Below are positions 25,813 through 34,533 of a stretch of 64,000 nucleotides of DNA, piece after piece (position 1 is the stretch's first letter; every line of letters begins with the position of its first letter). The position numbers and the translations under genes were made by a program. Below the pieces are notes generated by a model, which searched no databases, was not told the DNA's origin, and worked only from the letters and a program-made list of their open reading frames with translations. This DNA is from Rhodococcus oxybenzonivorans (GTDB lineage: Bacteria; Actinomycetota; Actinomycetes; Mycobacteriales; Mycobacteriaceae): positions 248,001 through 312,000 of the forward strand of contig NZ_CP021354.1 in NCBI RefSeq assembly GCF_003130705.1, read 5' to 3'.

Positions 25813-26994
25813 ATGACCTACGAGGTTCTCGACAACATCATGGCCATCGCGGATGAGCTCCGCGACCAGGCTCCCGAGGCCGAGCGTATCGGCCGGCTGC
25901 CCGACGACACCGCGAAGAAGCTCCGCGAAGCCGGGCCGATCAAGCTTCTGCAACCGGCGAATTACGGCGGATTCGAGGCACATCCACGCGCATTCGCGGA
26001 AACAGTGATGGCCGCTGCCGCCCTCGACCCCGCCACGGGCTGGGTGTGCGGCATCGTCGGCGTCCACCCGTGGCAACTGGCGTTCGCCGACCCGAGAGTG
26101 CAGGAGGAGGTGTGGGGTCGGGACACCGACACGTGGATGGCCTCGCCATACGCGCCCACCGGCATCGCGACGCCGGTCGACGGTGGCTACCTCTTCAACG
26201 GGCGCTGGCAGTTCTCGTCCGGCACCGATCATTGCGACTGGATTTTTTTGGGCGCCATGCTGGGCGACAAGGACGGCGCGATGGCGTTGCCGCCGAAGAT
26301 GCTGCACATGATTCTTCCGCGCAGTGACTACGAGATCGTCGAGGATTCGTGGAATGTCGTCGGGCTGAAGGGTACCGGTTCCAAGGACATCATCGTCCGG
26401 AACGCCTTCGTCCCCGATTACCGCGTCATGGACGCCGACGAGGTCATGAACGGCACGGCGGTGCAGAAGTTCGGCCGCACCGAGACGCTGTACAACATGC
26501 CGTGGTCGACGATGTTCCCGCTCGGCATCTCCTCGGCCGTCGTGGGAATAGCGGAGGGCGCCCTCGCCGCGCACCTCGACTATCAGCGCGACCGCGTCGG
26601 GGCCCAGGGCACCGCGATCAAGGACGACCCTTACGTGCTGTTCGCCGTCGGCGAGGCCGCGGCCGACATCAATGCGGCGCGGCAGGAGCTCCTGGCGAAC
26701 GTCGACAAGATCTGGGACCTGGTCGAATCCGGTAAGGAGGTCAGCTTCGAGGACCGAGCTGCCGGTCGCCGAACGCAGGTCCGGGCCGCATGGCGGGCGG
26801 TCACCGCCGTCGATCAGATCTTCGCGCGGTCCGGCGGTAACGCTCTGCGCATGGACAAGCCGCTGCAGCGGTATTGGCGGGACGCGCACGCCGGGCTGGC
26901 TCACGCCATTCATGTCCCCAGCACCGTGTACCACGCATCGGCGCTCAGCTCGCTCGGCCTCGACCCCGCCGACAACCTCAAGTCGATGATCTGA
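25813..26994 (+). CDS. hsaA: HsaA-like flavin-dependent phenol monooxygenase
   Basis: A 393-residue group D flavin monooxygenase with the acyl-CoA dehydrogenase fold and nearly the length of HsaA. LLQPANYGGFEAHPRAF, LDPATGWVCGIVGVHPWQ, FSSGTDHCDW, WNVVGLKGTGSKDI and the C-terminal GNALRMDKPLQRYWRDAHAGLAH helix are the family landmarks. HsaA, with reduced flavin from HsaB, converts 3-HSA to the catechol 3,4-DHSA after ring B opening. The HsaC-like dioxygenase follows directly, and an HsaB-like reductase lies at 33928. ATG 25813 lies 28 bases after the kshA stop. Assignment to the exact steroid substrate is inferred from neighbours. Confidence 0.87.
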   Translation: MTYEVLDNIMAIADELRDQAPEAERIGRLPDDTAKKLREAGPIKLLQPANYGGFEAHPRAFAETVMAAAALDPATGWVCGIVGVHPWQLAFADPRVQEEVWGRDTDTWMASPYAPTGIATPVDGGYLFNGRWQFSSGTDHCDWIFLGAMLGDKDGAMALPPKMLHMILPRSDYEIVEDSWNVVGLKGTGSKDIIVRNAFVPDYRVMDADEVMNGTAVQKFGRTETLYNMPWSTMFPLGISSAVVGIAEGALAAHLDYQRDRVGAQGTAIKDDPYVLFAVGEAAADINAARQELLANVDKIWDLVESGKEVSFEDRAAGRRTQVRAAWRAVTAVDQIFARSGGNALRMDKPLQRYWRDAHAGLAHAIHVPSTVYHASALSSLGLDPADNLKSMI

Positions 26995-27029
26995 CCGGCG
27001 TTACCGAAACACGAAGAAGGACAGACACT

Positions 27030-27935
27030 ATGACCGATATCAAGGGACTGGGTTACGTCAAGATCCAGACCAACGACCTCGAACGATGGCGCACGTTCGC
27101 GTTCGACGTCCTCGGCTTCGCCGAGGGCAAGGGCCCGGACACGGATGCCCTCTATCTCCGCATGGACGAGCGTGCCGCCCGCATCGTCATCGTTCCGGGA
27201 GACACCGACGAGGTGGTCACCATCGGGTGGGAGGTCCGCGATCATGCGGGCCTGGTGCGCGTGCAGGAAGCGGTCGAAGGCGCCGGGATCGCGGTGAAGC
27301 CGCTGTCGGTGGAAGAAGCGGACGCCCGCCGCGTCGAAGAGGTGGTCACCTTCCAGGACCCGACCGGGGCGACGATCGAGATCTTCCACGGCGCCGTCCT
27401 CGATCACTCTCCGGTGGTCACCCCGTTCGGCGCGAAGTTCGTGACCGGCGCGCAGGGACTCGGACATGTGGTGCTGCCGGTGATGGACATCAATGGGGCC
27501 TTCGACTTCTACACCGACGTGCTGGGGTTCCTGCCCCGCGGCGCCTTCCGGATCCCGGCGCCGCCGGAGTTCGGCCCGATGCGGGTTCGCTTCATGGGTG
27601 TCAACGAGCGGCACCACAGCCTGGCGCTGTGCCCCGCACCCCACGGCGGCGCCCCGGGACTGGTGCACATCATGGTGGAGGTCGACACACTCGACGCCGT
27701 CGGACAAGCCCTCGACCGGGTCGTGAAGGACGGGTTCTCCGTCTCTTCCACGCTGGGCCGGCACACCAACGACAAGATGGTGTCGTTCTACGTGCGTGCC
27801 CCCGGTGGCTGGGACATCGAGTTCGGCACCGAGGGCATGAAGGTGGACGAGAAGTACTACTCGGCCGAAGAGATCACCGCCGACAGCTACTGGGGCCATG
27901 ACTGGTCCGGAAGCGAACCGCTGGCCGCCATGTAG
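27030..27935 (+). CDS. hsaC: HsaC-like extradiol dioxygenase
   Basis: A 301-residue type I extradiol dioxygenase made of paired vicinal-oxygen-chelate domains. The iron ligands are His146 (GLGHVVLP), His213 (GLVHIMVEV) and Glu264 (WDIEFGTEG); His195/196 and Tyr254 line the site. Length and ligand spacing are close to HsaC, which cleaves the ring A catechol 3,4-DHSA. The N-terminal domain has lost metal ligands, as usual. AAGAAGGACAG precedes the ATG at 27030. The hydrolase that should follow (HsaD) is absent from this operon, so the cleavage product must be handled by an enzyme encoded elsewhere. Confidence 0.9.
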   Translation: MTDIKGLGYVKIQTNDLERWRTFAFDVLGFAEGKGPDTDALYLRMDERAARIVIVPGDTDEVVTIGWEVRDHAGLVRVQEAVEGAGIAVKPLSVEEADARRVEEVVTFQDPTGATIEIFHGAVLDHSPVVTPFGAKFVTGAQGLGHVVLPVMDINGAFDFYTDVLGFLPRGAFRIPAPPEFGPMRVRFMGVNERHHSLALCPAPHGGAPGLVHIMVEVDTLDAVGQALDRVVKDGFSVSSTLGRHTNDKMVSFYVRAPGGWDIEFGTEGMKVDEKYYSAEEITADSYWGHDWSGSEPLAAM

Positions 27936-27946
27936 CGGCTGTTCGA

Positions 27947-27987
27947 GGCCCGGTACCTGCGTCGATTGACGCGGTACCGGGCCTTTT
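27947..27987 (+). terminator. Rho-independent terminator after the hsaC-like gene
   Basis: GGCCCGGTACC at 27947-27957 pairs with GGTACCGGGCC at 27973-27983. Inside, GCGTC and GACGC extend the stem, leaving a GATT loop and one bulged T. TTTT follows directly. It ends the kshA-hsaA-hsaC unit. Confidence 0.85.
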
Positions 27988-28014
27988 GCCTGTTCGGGCA
28001 GGCTGACGTATTGC

Positions 28015-28034
28015 AAATAGGTATATGCCTATTT
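28015..28034. promoter_or_regulatory. Inverted repeat upstream of the IclR gene
   Basis: AAATAGGTATATGCCTATTT is a near-perfect 20-base palindrome (one mismatched pair) in an AT-rich patch 65 bases before the IclR start. Size and place fit an autoregulatory operator of the IclR protein, overlapping its promoter. Confidence 0.6.
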
Positions 28035-28098
28035 ATAGTAAGTGTCGCCAGTCACACAACGCGTCGTTCTCCAGCACAGCGGCGCAACGGAGGTCCCC

Positions 28099-28893
28099 AT
28101 GACTACGACACTCAGCCCCGCAACCCCCACCGCCGGCCTCGATCGAGCCGCTCTTCTCCTCGACGCCTTCGACGGTCCGGGACGGCTCACCCTCGCCCAG
28201 ATCGTGCGCCGCACGGGACTGCCGCGTTCCTCCGCGCACAGGATGCTCGAGCGGCTGGTGCAGCTGAGGTGGCTGAGACGTGAAGGTCGCGACTACGAAC
28301 TCGGTATGCGACTGTTCGAGCTCGGTTCGCTCGCCGTGCACCAGGACCGACTGCACCGTGCCGCGCTTCCCTTCCTGCACGAACTGCACCGCCTCACCGG
28401 CCATGCCGTCCATTTCGCCATCCTCGAGGGCATCGACGTCGTGTATCTCGAGAAGATCGCCGGACGCTTCGGGGTCGGACTTCCGTCGCGGGTGGGCGGC
28501 CGCCAGCCCGCGCACTGTACGAGCGTGGGCAAAGTGCTGCTGGCCCATTCGTCCGAGGACGTGGTCGACCGCGTCGTCGACGCCGGGTTGCCGCGTAGCA
28601 CGCGGTTCAGCATCGACTCACCTGCGGCCTTCCGCGCGGAGCTGCAGAAGACGCGCGAACGGGGAGCGGCGTACGACCGGGAAGAGGACCTCGTGGGCGT
28701 CAGCTGTGTTGCCGTGCCCGTGGGCACCGAGGGCAACGTGGTGGCGGCAATTTCCGTCTGCGGACCCAGCAGCCAGATCAAGCTCGACCACCGGCTGACC
28801 GCTCCGATCCGCATGGCGGCCAAAGGAACCTGGCGCAACTACATGGCGACCGCGACGCCGAGCGCAGGCCGCGCCGACCGGCATTCCGCCTGA
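28099..28893 (+). CDS. IclR family transcriptional regulator
   Basis: A 264-residue regulator. The N-terminal winged helix (residues about 14-75) has LTLAQIVRRTGLPRSSAHRMLERLVQLRWL. The C-terminal effector domain follows from FELGSLAVHQDRL, with CTSVGKVLLAH and GVSCVAVPV, the usual ligand-pocket strands. ATG 28099 follows GGAGGT. It lies just after the kshA-hsaA-hsaC terminator and before a divergent regulator, so it most likely controls the aromatic/steroid operon upstream. IclR members of this type often activate ring-cleavage genes in response to a pathway acid. Confidence 0.9.
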   Translation: MTTTLSPATPTAGLDRAALLLDAFDGPGRLTLAQIVRRTGLPRSSAHRMLERLVQLRWLRREGRDYELGMRLFELGSLAVHQDRLHRAALPFLHELHRLTGHAVHFAILEGIDVVYLEKIAGRFGVGLPSRVGGRQPAHCTSVGKVLLAHSSEDVVDRVVDAGLPRSTRFSIDSPAAFRAELQKTRERGAAYDREEDLVGVSCVAVPVGTEGNVVAAISVCGPSSQIKLDHRLTAPIRMAAKGTWRNYMATATPSAGRADRHSA

Positions 28894-28925
28894 ACTCGAG
28901 TCGGGGGCCTTTGTCGGCAATAGAT

Positions 28926-29681
28926 TTATGTCTCCGCGACGTAATTGGCCACGAACCGCACTCGGTCGCTGCGGCACGACCGGTTGATGTAGACGGTGGC
29001 CTTGCCGTCCTCGTCGAGATTCAGCCCATCGCGTAGGACGACGGCGGCGCCGGTGGGAATGTCGAGCAGCTCCGCGACCCGCGGCGTGGCCGAGCCGGCT
29101 CCGAACGAACGCCACGCGGCCCGAAGGCGCACTCTGTAAGCGTCGTTCCACACCGAGTAGATCGGTGTTCCCTCGCCGAGGAGGCGAGTGATACCGCGAA
29201 AGCGCTTGTCGTCCAACCAGTAAGCGTTGACGAACCAGGGATCACCGTCCACCGCGAGGACAGTGTCGATGCGGCGGAGCCTGCAGCCGGGCAGATTCTC
29301 CTCGGCTTCGGGGGCGGTGCCGCCGAGGACCACCTCACTCGAGACGAGGAACTCGGTGACGTGCCGCCCGACCGCGGCGAAGGCGTGGCTCATGCCATCC
29401 GGATCATTGATGTAGCTGGGCGTCAGCTCGATCGGAAAATGTTGCGGCGGCTGAGCGACGAATGTTCCGGCGCCCTGCCGTGCGACGACGCGGCCTGCCC
29501 TGGTGAGTTCACCGATGGCCTGGCGCACCGTGAGTCTGTTGACGCCGAGCTCAGCCGCAAGTTCGGTTTCAGGTGGCAACTTGTCTCCCGGGCGAAGCGA
29601 TCCGCCGTCGAGCCGGCGCTCCAGCACCTCCTGCACCTGCCGGTAGAGGGGGACCTTGCTGCGACGAAGAGTGCTCGGCAT
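28926..29681 (-). CDS. GntR family regulator, HutC/UbiC type (PhnF-like)
   Basis: A 251-residue regulator with an N-terminal winged HTH (PLYRQVQEVLERRLDGGSL, LAAELGVNRLTVRQAIGELTRAGRVV near residues 12-65) and a UTRA effector domain from about residue 90 (RRIDTVLAVDGDPWFVNAYWLD, ending YINRSCRSDRVRF). PhnF of mycobacteria, next to phnDCE, has the same build. Here it is divergent from the phosphonate-type transporter, with two copies of TCTAGATGA between them. It probably represses the transporter until phosphate or the substrate is limiting. Confidence 0.88.
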   Translation of the reverse strand: MPSTLRRSKVPLYRQVQEVLERRLDGGSLRPGDKLPPETELAAELGVNRLTVRQAIGELTRAGRVVARQGAGTFVAQPPQHFPIELTPSYINDPDGMSHAFAAVGRHVTEFLVSSEVVLGGTAPEAEENLPGCRLRRIDTVLAVDGDPWFVNAYWLDDKRFRGITRLLGEGTPIYSVWNDAYRVRLRAAWRSFGAGSATPRVAELLDIPTGAAVVLRDGLNLDEDGKATVYINRSCRSDRVRFVANYVAET

Positions 29682-29689
29682 GCCGGAAG

Positions 29690-29802
29690 TCTAGATGAGT
29701 TCGGGATGCCGAGGGGATCGGTGTGACGCTCGATTTATCTGTTGTGAAACGGTTCATCTGCTCGAAACCTCATTGGGTGCGAACGTCTACTTGTCTAGAT
29801 GA
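29690..29802. promoter_or_regulatory. Paired operator sites between regulator and phn genes
   Basis: TCTAGATGA occurs at 29690-29698 next to the regulator start and at 29794-29802, 40 bases before phnD. The GTCTAGA core matches the half-site of known HutC-family operators (GGTCTAGACC type). One site per divergent promoter suggests control of both directions. Confidence 0.55.
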
Positions 29803-29841
29803 ATCTTCGATTACCCCATTGACAGATTCGAGAGGCCTCCC

Positions 29842-30729
29842 GTGAGTAACAGCCCGAGACTGCGCCGAGCCCTGGCGGCAGCGACCTGCGCTCTGACCGT
29901 TTGTGGCGCCGCCGCGTGCGGCGATTCGGCCGCGAACGGCGGCGCACACGCGGTTCTGAAGGTGGGCCTACCGCCCTCCGAGGCCAACGCCGACCTGCAG
30001 GCGAAGTTCGCGCCGATCACCGACTTGATCGCCACCGGTTCGGGTAAGCCCGTCGAGGTCAAGCCCACCAGTGACTACCTGTCGATCGTGGAGGCGATGC
30101 GTTCGGGACTGATCGATGTGGCCGCATTCAGCCCGTTCCCGACACCGCTCGCCGAGGCTGTTGCCGGTGTCACGCCTCTCGTGGTCGCCAAGGGCGCCGC
30201 GTACAGCTCGGTGTTCGTGTGTCGTACGGACACCGGCATCGACTCGATCGACGATCTCCGTGGACGCAAGATCGCGTTCGTCGACGCCGGATCGACCAGC
30301 GGCAACTACATCCCGAAGCTCCTGCTGAAGCGGGCCGGCATCAACCCGGACACCGATATCGAGGGCAGTTATGCGGGTGGCCACGACACCGCCCAACTCG
30401 CGGTAAAGCAGGGCTCGGTCGACTGCGCCGCCGACGCTCGAACGTCGTATCAGACGATGGTGGACAAGGGCGTCATCGACGGTTCGACGCAACGGGTGGT
30501 CGCCGAATCCGACCCGATCCCGGTGTCGCTGGTCATCATCGCCCGCAAGGACCTCGATCCGGCCCTCGAACAGGGCATCGTCGACTCCTTCGTCGACGGC
30601 GACAATGCGGCGGCGCTCGGCGTGGTGAAGGCCACCAGCTTCGAAAAAGCGACCGCCGCCGATTTCGACCTCTTCCGGGACGCCGCCAGCGAGCTCGGCG
30701 TGGATCTCGAGGAGTTGTCGCGGAAATGA
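29842..30729 (+). CDS. phnD: Phosphate/phosphonate-type ABC transporter, substrate-binding lipoprotein
   Basis: A 295-residue PhnD-family lipoprotein. The signal peptide (RRALAAATCALTVCGAAAC) ends in a lipobox with Cys near residue 26. The mature part has VGLPPSEANAD, SDYLSIVEAMRSGLIDVAAFSPF, FVDAGSTSGNYIPKLLL and the VKQGSVDCAADARTSY region of the phosphonate-binding fold. It delivers a phosphonate, phosphite or phosphate ester to PhnE. GTG start after GAGAGGCCTCC. The stop overlaps the next ATG by four bases. The exact ligand is open; the phosphatase gene at the end of the operon hints at an ester or phosphonate that is dephosphorylated inside. Confidence 0.9.
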   Translation: MSNSPRLRRALAAATCALTVCGAAACGDSAANGGAHAVLKVGLPPSEANADLQAKFAPITDLIATGSGKPVEVKPTSDYLSIVEAMRSGLIDVAAFSPFPTPLAEAVAGVTPLVVAKGAAYSSVFVCRTDTGIDSIDDLRGRKIAFVDAGSTSGNYIPKLLLKRAGINPDTDIEGSYAGGHDTAQLAVKQGSVDCAADARTSYQTMVDKGVIDGSTQRVVAESDPIPVSLVIIARKDLDPALEQGIVDSFVDGDNAAALGVVKATSFEKATAADFDLFRDAASELGVDLEELSRK

Positions 30730-31511
30730 GCGACGTCGTTATGCCTCCGCGACTCGAGGCGGACGCTGTGAGCTACCGGTATCCGGACGGTACGACTGCC
30801 CTCCACTCCGTGTCGCTGCAGGTTCACGCCGGTGAGATCGTGGCGGTCCTCGGCCGCAGCGGCGCCGGGAAGTCGACGCTGATGCGTTGCCTGGCGGGGC
30901 TCGAGATTCCGACGGACGGCCGTGTTCTGCGCGACGGCGAGGACCGCAGCGCGCTGCGCGGTCGAGCCAGACGTCGCGCACATGCCCGGGTCGGTGTGGT
31001 GTTCCAGGAGTTTCAGCTCGTCGAGCGCGCGACAGTGCTGTCCAACGCGTTGATCGGGCGCCTCGCGTATCAGCCGGTGTTGCCCAGCCTCCTGCACTTC
31101 GTTCGGCGGAGCGACCGGGAGATCGCCGTCGAGAGCGTGCGGCGACTCGGCCTCGGCGAGCAGTTGCGTAAACGCGCCGATGCACTGTCGGGCGGACAGC
31201 GGCAGCGGGTCGCCATTGCGCGAGCCCTCGCCCAGCAGCCGGACATGCTGTTGGCGGACGAACCGGTCGCGAACCTCGATCCCGTGCTCGCGCGCGGGGT
31301 GGTCGACGACATCGTCCGTCTCGCGCGCGTCGAACAGCTCACCGCGGTCCTGAACCTGCACGACGTCGACCTGGCCAGGCACGTCGCCGACCGCCTGATC
31401 GGGCTTCGTGCGGGCCGCCTCGTGTTCGACCGACCGGTGTGTGACGTGTCCTCGTCCGACCTCGATCTCCTCTACGCCGATCCGGCCCGTTCTCCCGTAG
31501 GGGTGCAGTGA
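30726..31511 (+). CDS. phnC: Phosphonate-type ABC transporter ATP-binding protein
   Basis: A 261-residue ABC ATPase. Walker A GRSGAGKST near residue 43, Q-loop in VVFQEFQLVERATVLSNAL (the VLSN..IG wording is typical for PhnC), signature LSGGQRQRVAIARAL, Walker B LLADEPVANLD and H-loop NLHDVDLA. It energises uptake through PhnE. The ATG at 30726 overlaps the phnD stop; the long upstream frame is the shadow of phnD. Between signature and Walker B it is canonical, so the protein should be active. Confidence 0.92.
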   Translation: MSDVVMPPRLEADAVSYRYPDGTTALHSVSLQVHAGEIVAVLGRSGAGKSTLMRCLAGLEIPTDGRVLRDGEDRSALRGRARRRAHARVGVVFQEFQLVERATVLSNALIGRLAYQPVLPSLLHFVRRSDREIAVESVRRLGLGEQLRKRADALSGGQRQRVAIARALAQQPDMLLADEPVANLDPVLARGVVDDIVRLARVEQLTAVLNLHDVDLARHVADRLIGLRAGRLVFDRPVCDVSSSDLDLLYADPARSPVGVQ

Positions 31512-31512
31512 G

Positions 31513-32334
31513 ATGACACTCGATACCGAACCGAAGCCGGAGGCAGTCGAAAGCACGGCCGACCTGGCGGCTCTGCGGAGACCGTCCTCGCAGACCGCGG
31601 CCGGGGTGGTCATCGTGTTGACCGTCCTTCTCTGGGCGGCAGGTGCCACCGAATTCTCGGTGGCCGCTCTGCTCGACGGCATCCCCAACATCGCCGATTT
31701 CGTCGGACGGATGTTTCCGCCCGACCTCGCCATCCTCCCCACGGCGATTGCCCTGATGGGGGAGACCCTGGCGATCGCCGTCATCGGAACCGCGGTCGGA
31801 GTGCTCTTCGCCATACCGTGGGCGCTGCTCGCGGCGCGCTCGGTGTTCGACCAGGCCTGGCTTCACCACGCCGCCCGCAGCTCGATCAACCTCACGCGCG
31901 CTATTCCCGAGCTGATGTGGGCGTTGCTGTTCGTCTCGGCCGTCGGGCTCGGCCCACTCGCGGGCACGCTGGCGATCATCATCGGTTCGGCCGCCGGGAT
32001 GGCACGTCTGTTCGCCGACATTTTCGAAACGACCGACATGCGCGCGTGGGAAGCTGCCGCGGCGTCCGGGGCGAGCCGGGCGCAGCGCATCAGCTGGGTC
32101 CTCCTGCCGCAGAGCACACCGACCGTCGCGAGCTACACGCTGCTCATGCTCGACGGGAATGTCCGCGCTGCCTCCCTTCTCGGTATCGTCGGTGCGGGCG
32201 GTATCGGAATGGAACTGACGCAGCAGCTCCGCCTCTTCGAATACGGCAGTGTCCTCACCATCGTTCTCGTCGTTCTCGTGGTGGTGGTTACCCTCGATCG
32301 CGTCGCCTCCCATCTACGGAAGAAGCTCACATGA
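31513..32334 (+). CDS. phnE: Phosphonate-type ABC transporter permease
   Basis: A 273-residue inner-membrane permease of the PhnE family. Hydrophobic segments lie near residues 35-55, 75-115, 130-160 and 215-265. The cytoplasmic EAA loop reads EAAAASGASRAQRISWVLLPQ and is followed by GRVRAAS-like NVRAASLLGIVGAGGIG, a strong PhnE mark. It begins one base after phnC and its TGA overlaps the start of the phosphatase gene. A 30-residue Pro/Glu-rich N-terminal lead is longer than in many homologues. Confidence 0.92.
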   Translation: MTLDTEPKPEAVESTADLAALRRPSSQTAAGVVIVLTVLLWAAGATEFSVAALLDGIPNIADFVGRMFPPDLAILPTAIALMGETLAIAVIGTAVGVLFAIPWALLAARSVFDQAWLHHAARSSINLTRAIPELMWALLFVSAVGLGPLAGTLAIIIGSAAGMARLFADIFETTDMRAWEAAAASGASRAQRISWVLLPQSTPTVASYTLLMLDGNVRAASLLGIVGAGGIGMELTQQLRLFEYGSVLTIVLVVLVVVVTLDRVASHLRKKLT

Positions 32335-33059
32335 CCGTCGCCGAGACCGACGCCCTACCGAATCTGCGTGACCTCGGTGGCTTGCCGCTCCACGACGGGC
32401 TGCAGACCCGCAGCGGGGTGCTCTACCGCAGCGCACTTCCGGTCGACGGCGACGCAACGCCGACCGGCGTGGCGGAGTGGCCCGTGCAGACCGTCGTCGA
32501 TTTGCGCAGTCCCCGGGAACAGGCGACACGCGCGCATCCGTTCGACTCGGCCGACACCGTGGTCCACCGAATCGCGCTGATGTCGGACAGGGAGGTCGCC
32601 CGGCCGGACCCGAATTTCCGTCTGGCCGATCTCTACCTGAGGGTGCTCGACCGGGCCGGCGCACAACTGGCGGAGATCCTCGACGTGGCGGCCACCGCAC
32701 CCGGCCCGATTCTCCTCCACTGTGCCGCCGGGAAGGACCGGACCGGCATCGCGGTCGCAATGCTTCTGCGTGTTGCGGGTGTCGGCGCAGCGGAGGTGGT
32801 GGACGACTACACGGCGACCAACGACCACATGGACGCGGTGCTCGCGAGGATCACCCGATTCGCGCCGGAACTCGGGCGGGTTCATCCCACCAACCGGGAC
32901 CTGGTCGGCGCCCCTCCGGAGGCGATCCAGGGTGTTCTCGACACGTGGGACGCGGAACCCGGTGGAGTGCGGACCTGGCTCCTGCAACGGGGAGCCACCG
33001 AGGACGCCCTCGAACGCTGGACTGCCCGTTTCACCGAAAACGGCGACACTCGAGGCTGA
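32331..33059 (+). CDS. Tyrosine-phosphatase-fold phosphatase in phn operon
   Basis: A 242-residue protein of the Y_phosphatase3 family. N-terminal NLRDLGG and SGVLYRSALP, VVDLRSPREQ, and the active site HCAAGKDRTG with Cys131 and Arg137 are all present; the family acts on phosphotyrosine, phosphoinositides or small phosphate esters. The ATG overlaps the phnE stop by four bases, so it is the fourth gene of the transporter operon. That placement suggests it frees phosphate from the imported compound, or senses it, rather than acting in protein signalling. A secreted relative is encoded at 39976. Confidence 0.88.
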   Translation: MTVAETDALPNLRDLGGLPLHDGLQTRSGVLYRSALPVDGDATPTGVAEWPVQTVVDLRSPREQATRAHPFDSADTVVHRIALMSDREVARPDPNFRLADLYLRVLDRAGAQLAEILDVAATAPGPILLHCAAGKDRTGIAVAMLLRVAGVGAAEVVDDYTATNDHMDAVLARITRFAPELGRVHPTNRDLVGAPPEAIQGVLDTWDAEPGGVRTWLLQRGATEDALERWTARFTENGDTRG

Positions 33060-33065
33060 GTCGGG

Positions 33066-33794
33066 TCAGCCCTCCGCCTCTTCTGCGTCCCGCGCCGCCT
33101 TCATGGCAGCCTGGTACTCCTGCAGGGCGGCGCGGGATCTGCGGATGGCATGTGTTTCAGTGGGTTTGGGAACACCGGGGTGCTCCGGGGTGTCCTCGCC
33201 CCGGATCCTTCGGGTGGCCTCGTCGATGTCGGCGAGCATCTGTTTCGCGAGTTCGCCCTCGGCTGCGTAATAACGCTCCGACCACTTGTTGACCATGTGC
33301 GCGAAGGCCCACGTCGGTTCGACTTCGGAGTCGCGGGCGTCGAGCCCGGCCTGTCTGCTCATGCCCTCCACGTACGAGATGTGCTCGCGGAGAGCTTCTT
33401 TGAGATGATCGGGTTCGGTGAGATGGCCGAGCCACATCCGCAGCATCACACCGTGCTTGAGCACCGGCGGATCGATGGGGGCCTCGCGCGCCCAGCTGCG
33501 GATAACGGCCATACCGGTGTCCGTGATCTTGTACAGCCGCTTGGGTTTCACGCGCGACTCGTCGTCGACGACGGTCCGCGACGTGACGTATCCCAGCTCC
33601 TCGAGCTTCTTGAGTTCCGAGTACACCTGACTGAACGACGGGCTCCAGTAGAAGAAGCGCACGCTGTACGACGCCCACTTCTTGAGGTCGTATCCGGACA
33701 GCTCCTCGCCGAACGACAAGATGCCGAGCACCGGCCAACTCGTCGACCGAAGGCCGGCGAAACCAGAGCTCTGTGGCGGGTCGGACGAAGGCAT
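33066..33794 (-). CDS. PadR family transcriptional regulator
   Basis: A 242-residue PadR-type protein. The winged HTH (residues about 18-95) reads PVLGILSFGEELSGYDLKKWA, then FSQVYSELKKLEELGYVTSR and KRLYKITDTG. The long C-terminal part is helical (EALREHISYVEGMSRQ; ATRRIRGEDT), as in the larger PadR subgroup with a Vir_act_alpha_C domain, and ends in a charged AALQEYQAAMKAARDAEEAEG coil. It is divergent from the HsaB-like gene across 133 bases and probably regulates that gene and kstD in response to a hydrophobic or phenolic effector. Confidence 0.88.
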   Translation of the reverse strand: MPSSDPPQSSGFAGLRSTSWPVLGILSFGEELSGYDLKKWASYSVRFFYWSPSFSQVYSELKKLEELGYVTSRTVVDDESRVKPKRLYKITDTGMAVIRSWAREAPIDPPVLKHGVMLRMWLGHLTEPDHLKEALREHISYVEGMSRQAGLDARDSEVEPTWAFAHMVNKWSERYYAAEGELAKQMLADIDEATRRIRGEDTPEHPGVPKPTETHAIRRSRAALQEYQAAMKAARDAEEAEG

Positions 33795-33927
33795 GTCCGG
33801 AGCCTATCAACCACCGACCTACGAAAGCCTGCCGCTGGGCGGGACGGACCGTTCCGGCGGAGGGCGGCGCCGTCCAAGCTGGAGGCAACCCGTCGAACTC
33901 TGTCGACTCGTACTGGTAGGAGGCACG

Positions 33928-34440
33928 ATGACACGAACCGAGGAACCGGCACCACCGGTCGTCCGCGGCTTCGCACCGTCCGATTTCAAGTCCGTGCTCG
34001 GGCACTTCTGCACCGGCGTCACCGTCGTCACTGCCCACGACGGCACGAGCCCGCACGGTTTCACGTGCCAGTCGTTCGTCTCGTTGTCGCTCGAACCGCC
34101 GTACGTGTCGTTCTGCCCGGCCCGCACGTCGACGAGCTGGCCTCACCTGCGAGCGAGTGAACGCATCTGCATCAATGTGCTCGCCCACGACCAGCGCGAC
34201 GTGTGCCGAACCTTCGCGACCAGCGGGGGAGACAAGTTCGCCGACGTCGGGTGGTCGTATGCCGACAACGGTGCACCCGCGCTGGACGGCGCTCTCGCCC
34301 AGGTGGAGGCCACCGTCGAAGTCGAACACGATGCGGGCGATCACACGATCGCCGTCGCGCGTGTCACCGGCCTGCGCGCGTTGCGTGATGCACCGCCGCT
34401 GCTGGTCTACCGCGGCGGACTCGGACTCTTCGCCGGATAG
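33928..34440 (+). CDS. hsaB: HsaB-like flavin reductase
   Basis: A 170-residue flavin reductase of the HpaC/HsaB group. Landmarks are FKSVLGHFCTGVTVVTA, GFTCQSFVSLSLEPPYVSFCPA, RICINVLA and, at the end, PLLVYRGGLGLF. It should supply FMNH2 or FADH2 to the HsaA-like oxygenase at 25813, about 8 kb away. The ATG follows GTAGGAGGCA. It is followed after 93 bases by kstD in the same direction. The reductase at 4240 is a more distant member and presumably serves the other group D oxygenase. Confidence 0.85.
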   Translation: MTRTEEPAPPVVRGFAPSDFKSVLGHFCTGVTVVTAHDGTSPHGFTCQSFVSLSLEPPYVSFCPARTSTSWPHLRASERICINVLAHDQRDVCRTFATSGGDKFADVGWSYADNGAPALDGALAQVEATVEVEHDAGDHTIAVARVTGLRALRDAPPLLVYRGGLGLFAG

Positions 34441-34533
34441 TCGGATGCGTCTCCCGCTCCGCGGGAAGAGTTGTGGGAAAGCGGAATCGACACCGGCAGA
34501 GTGTGATCGAGACCACTTCGGAAGGTGTGCACG

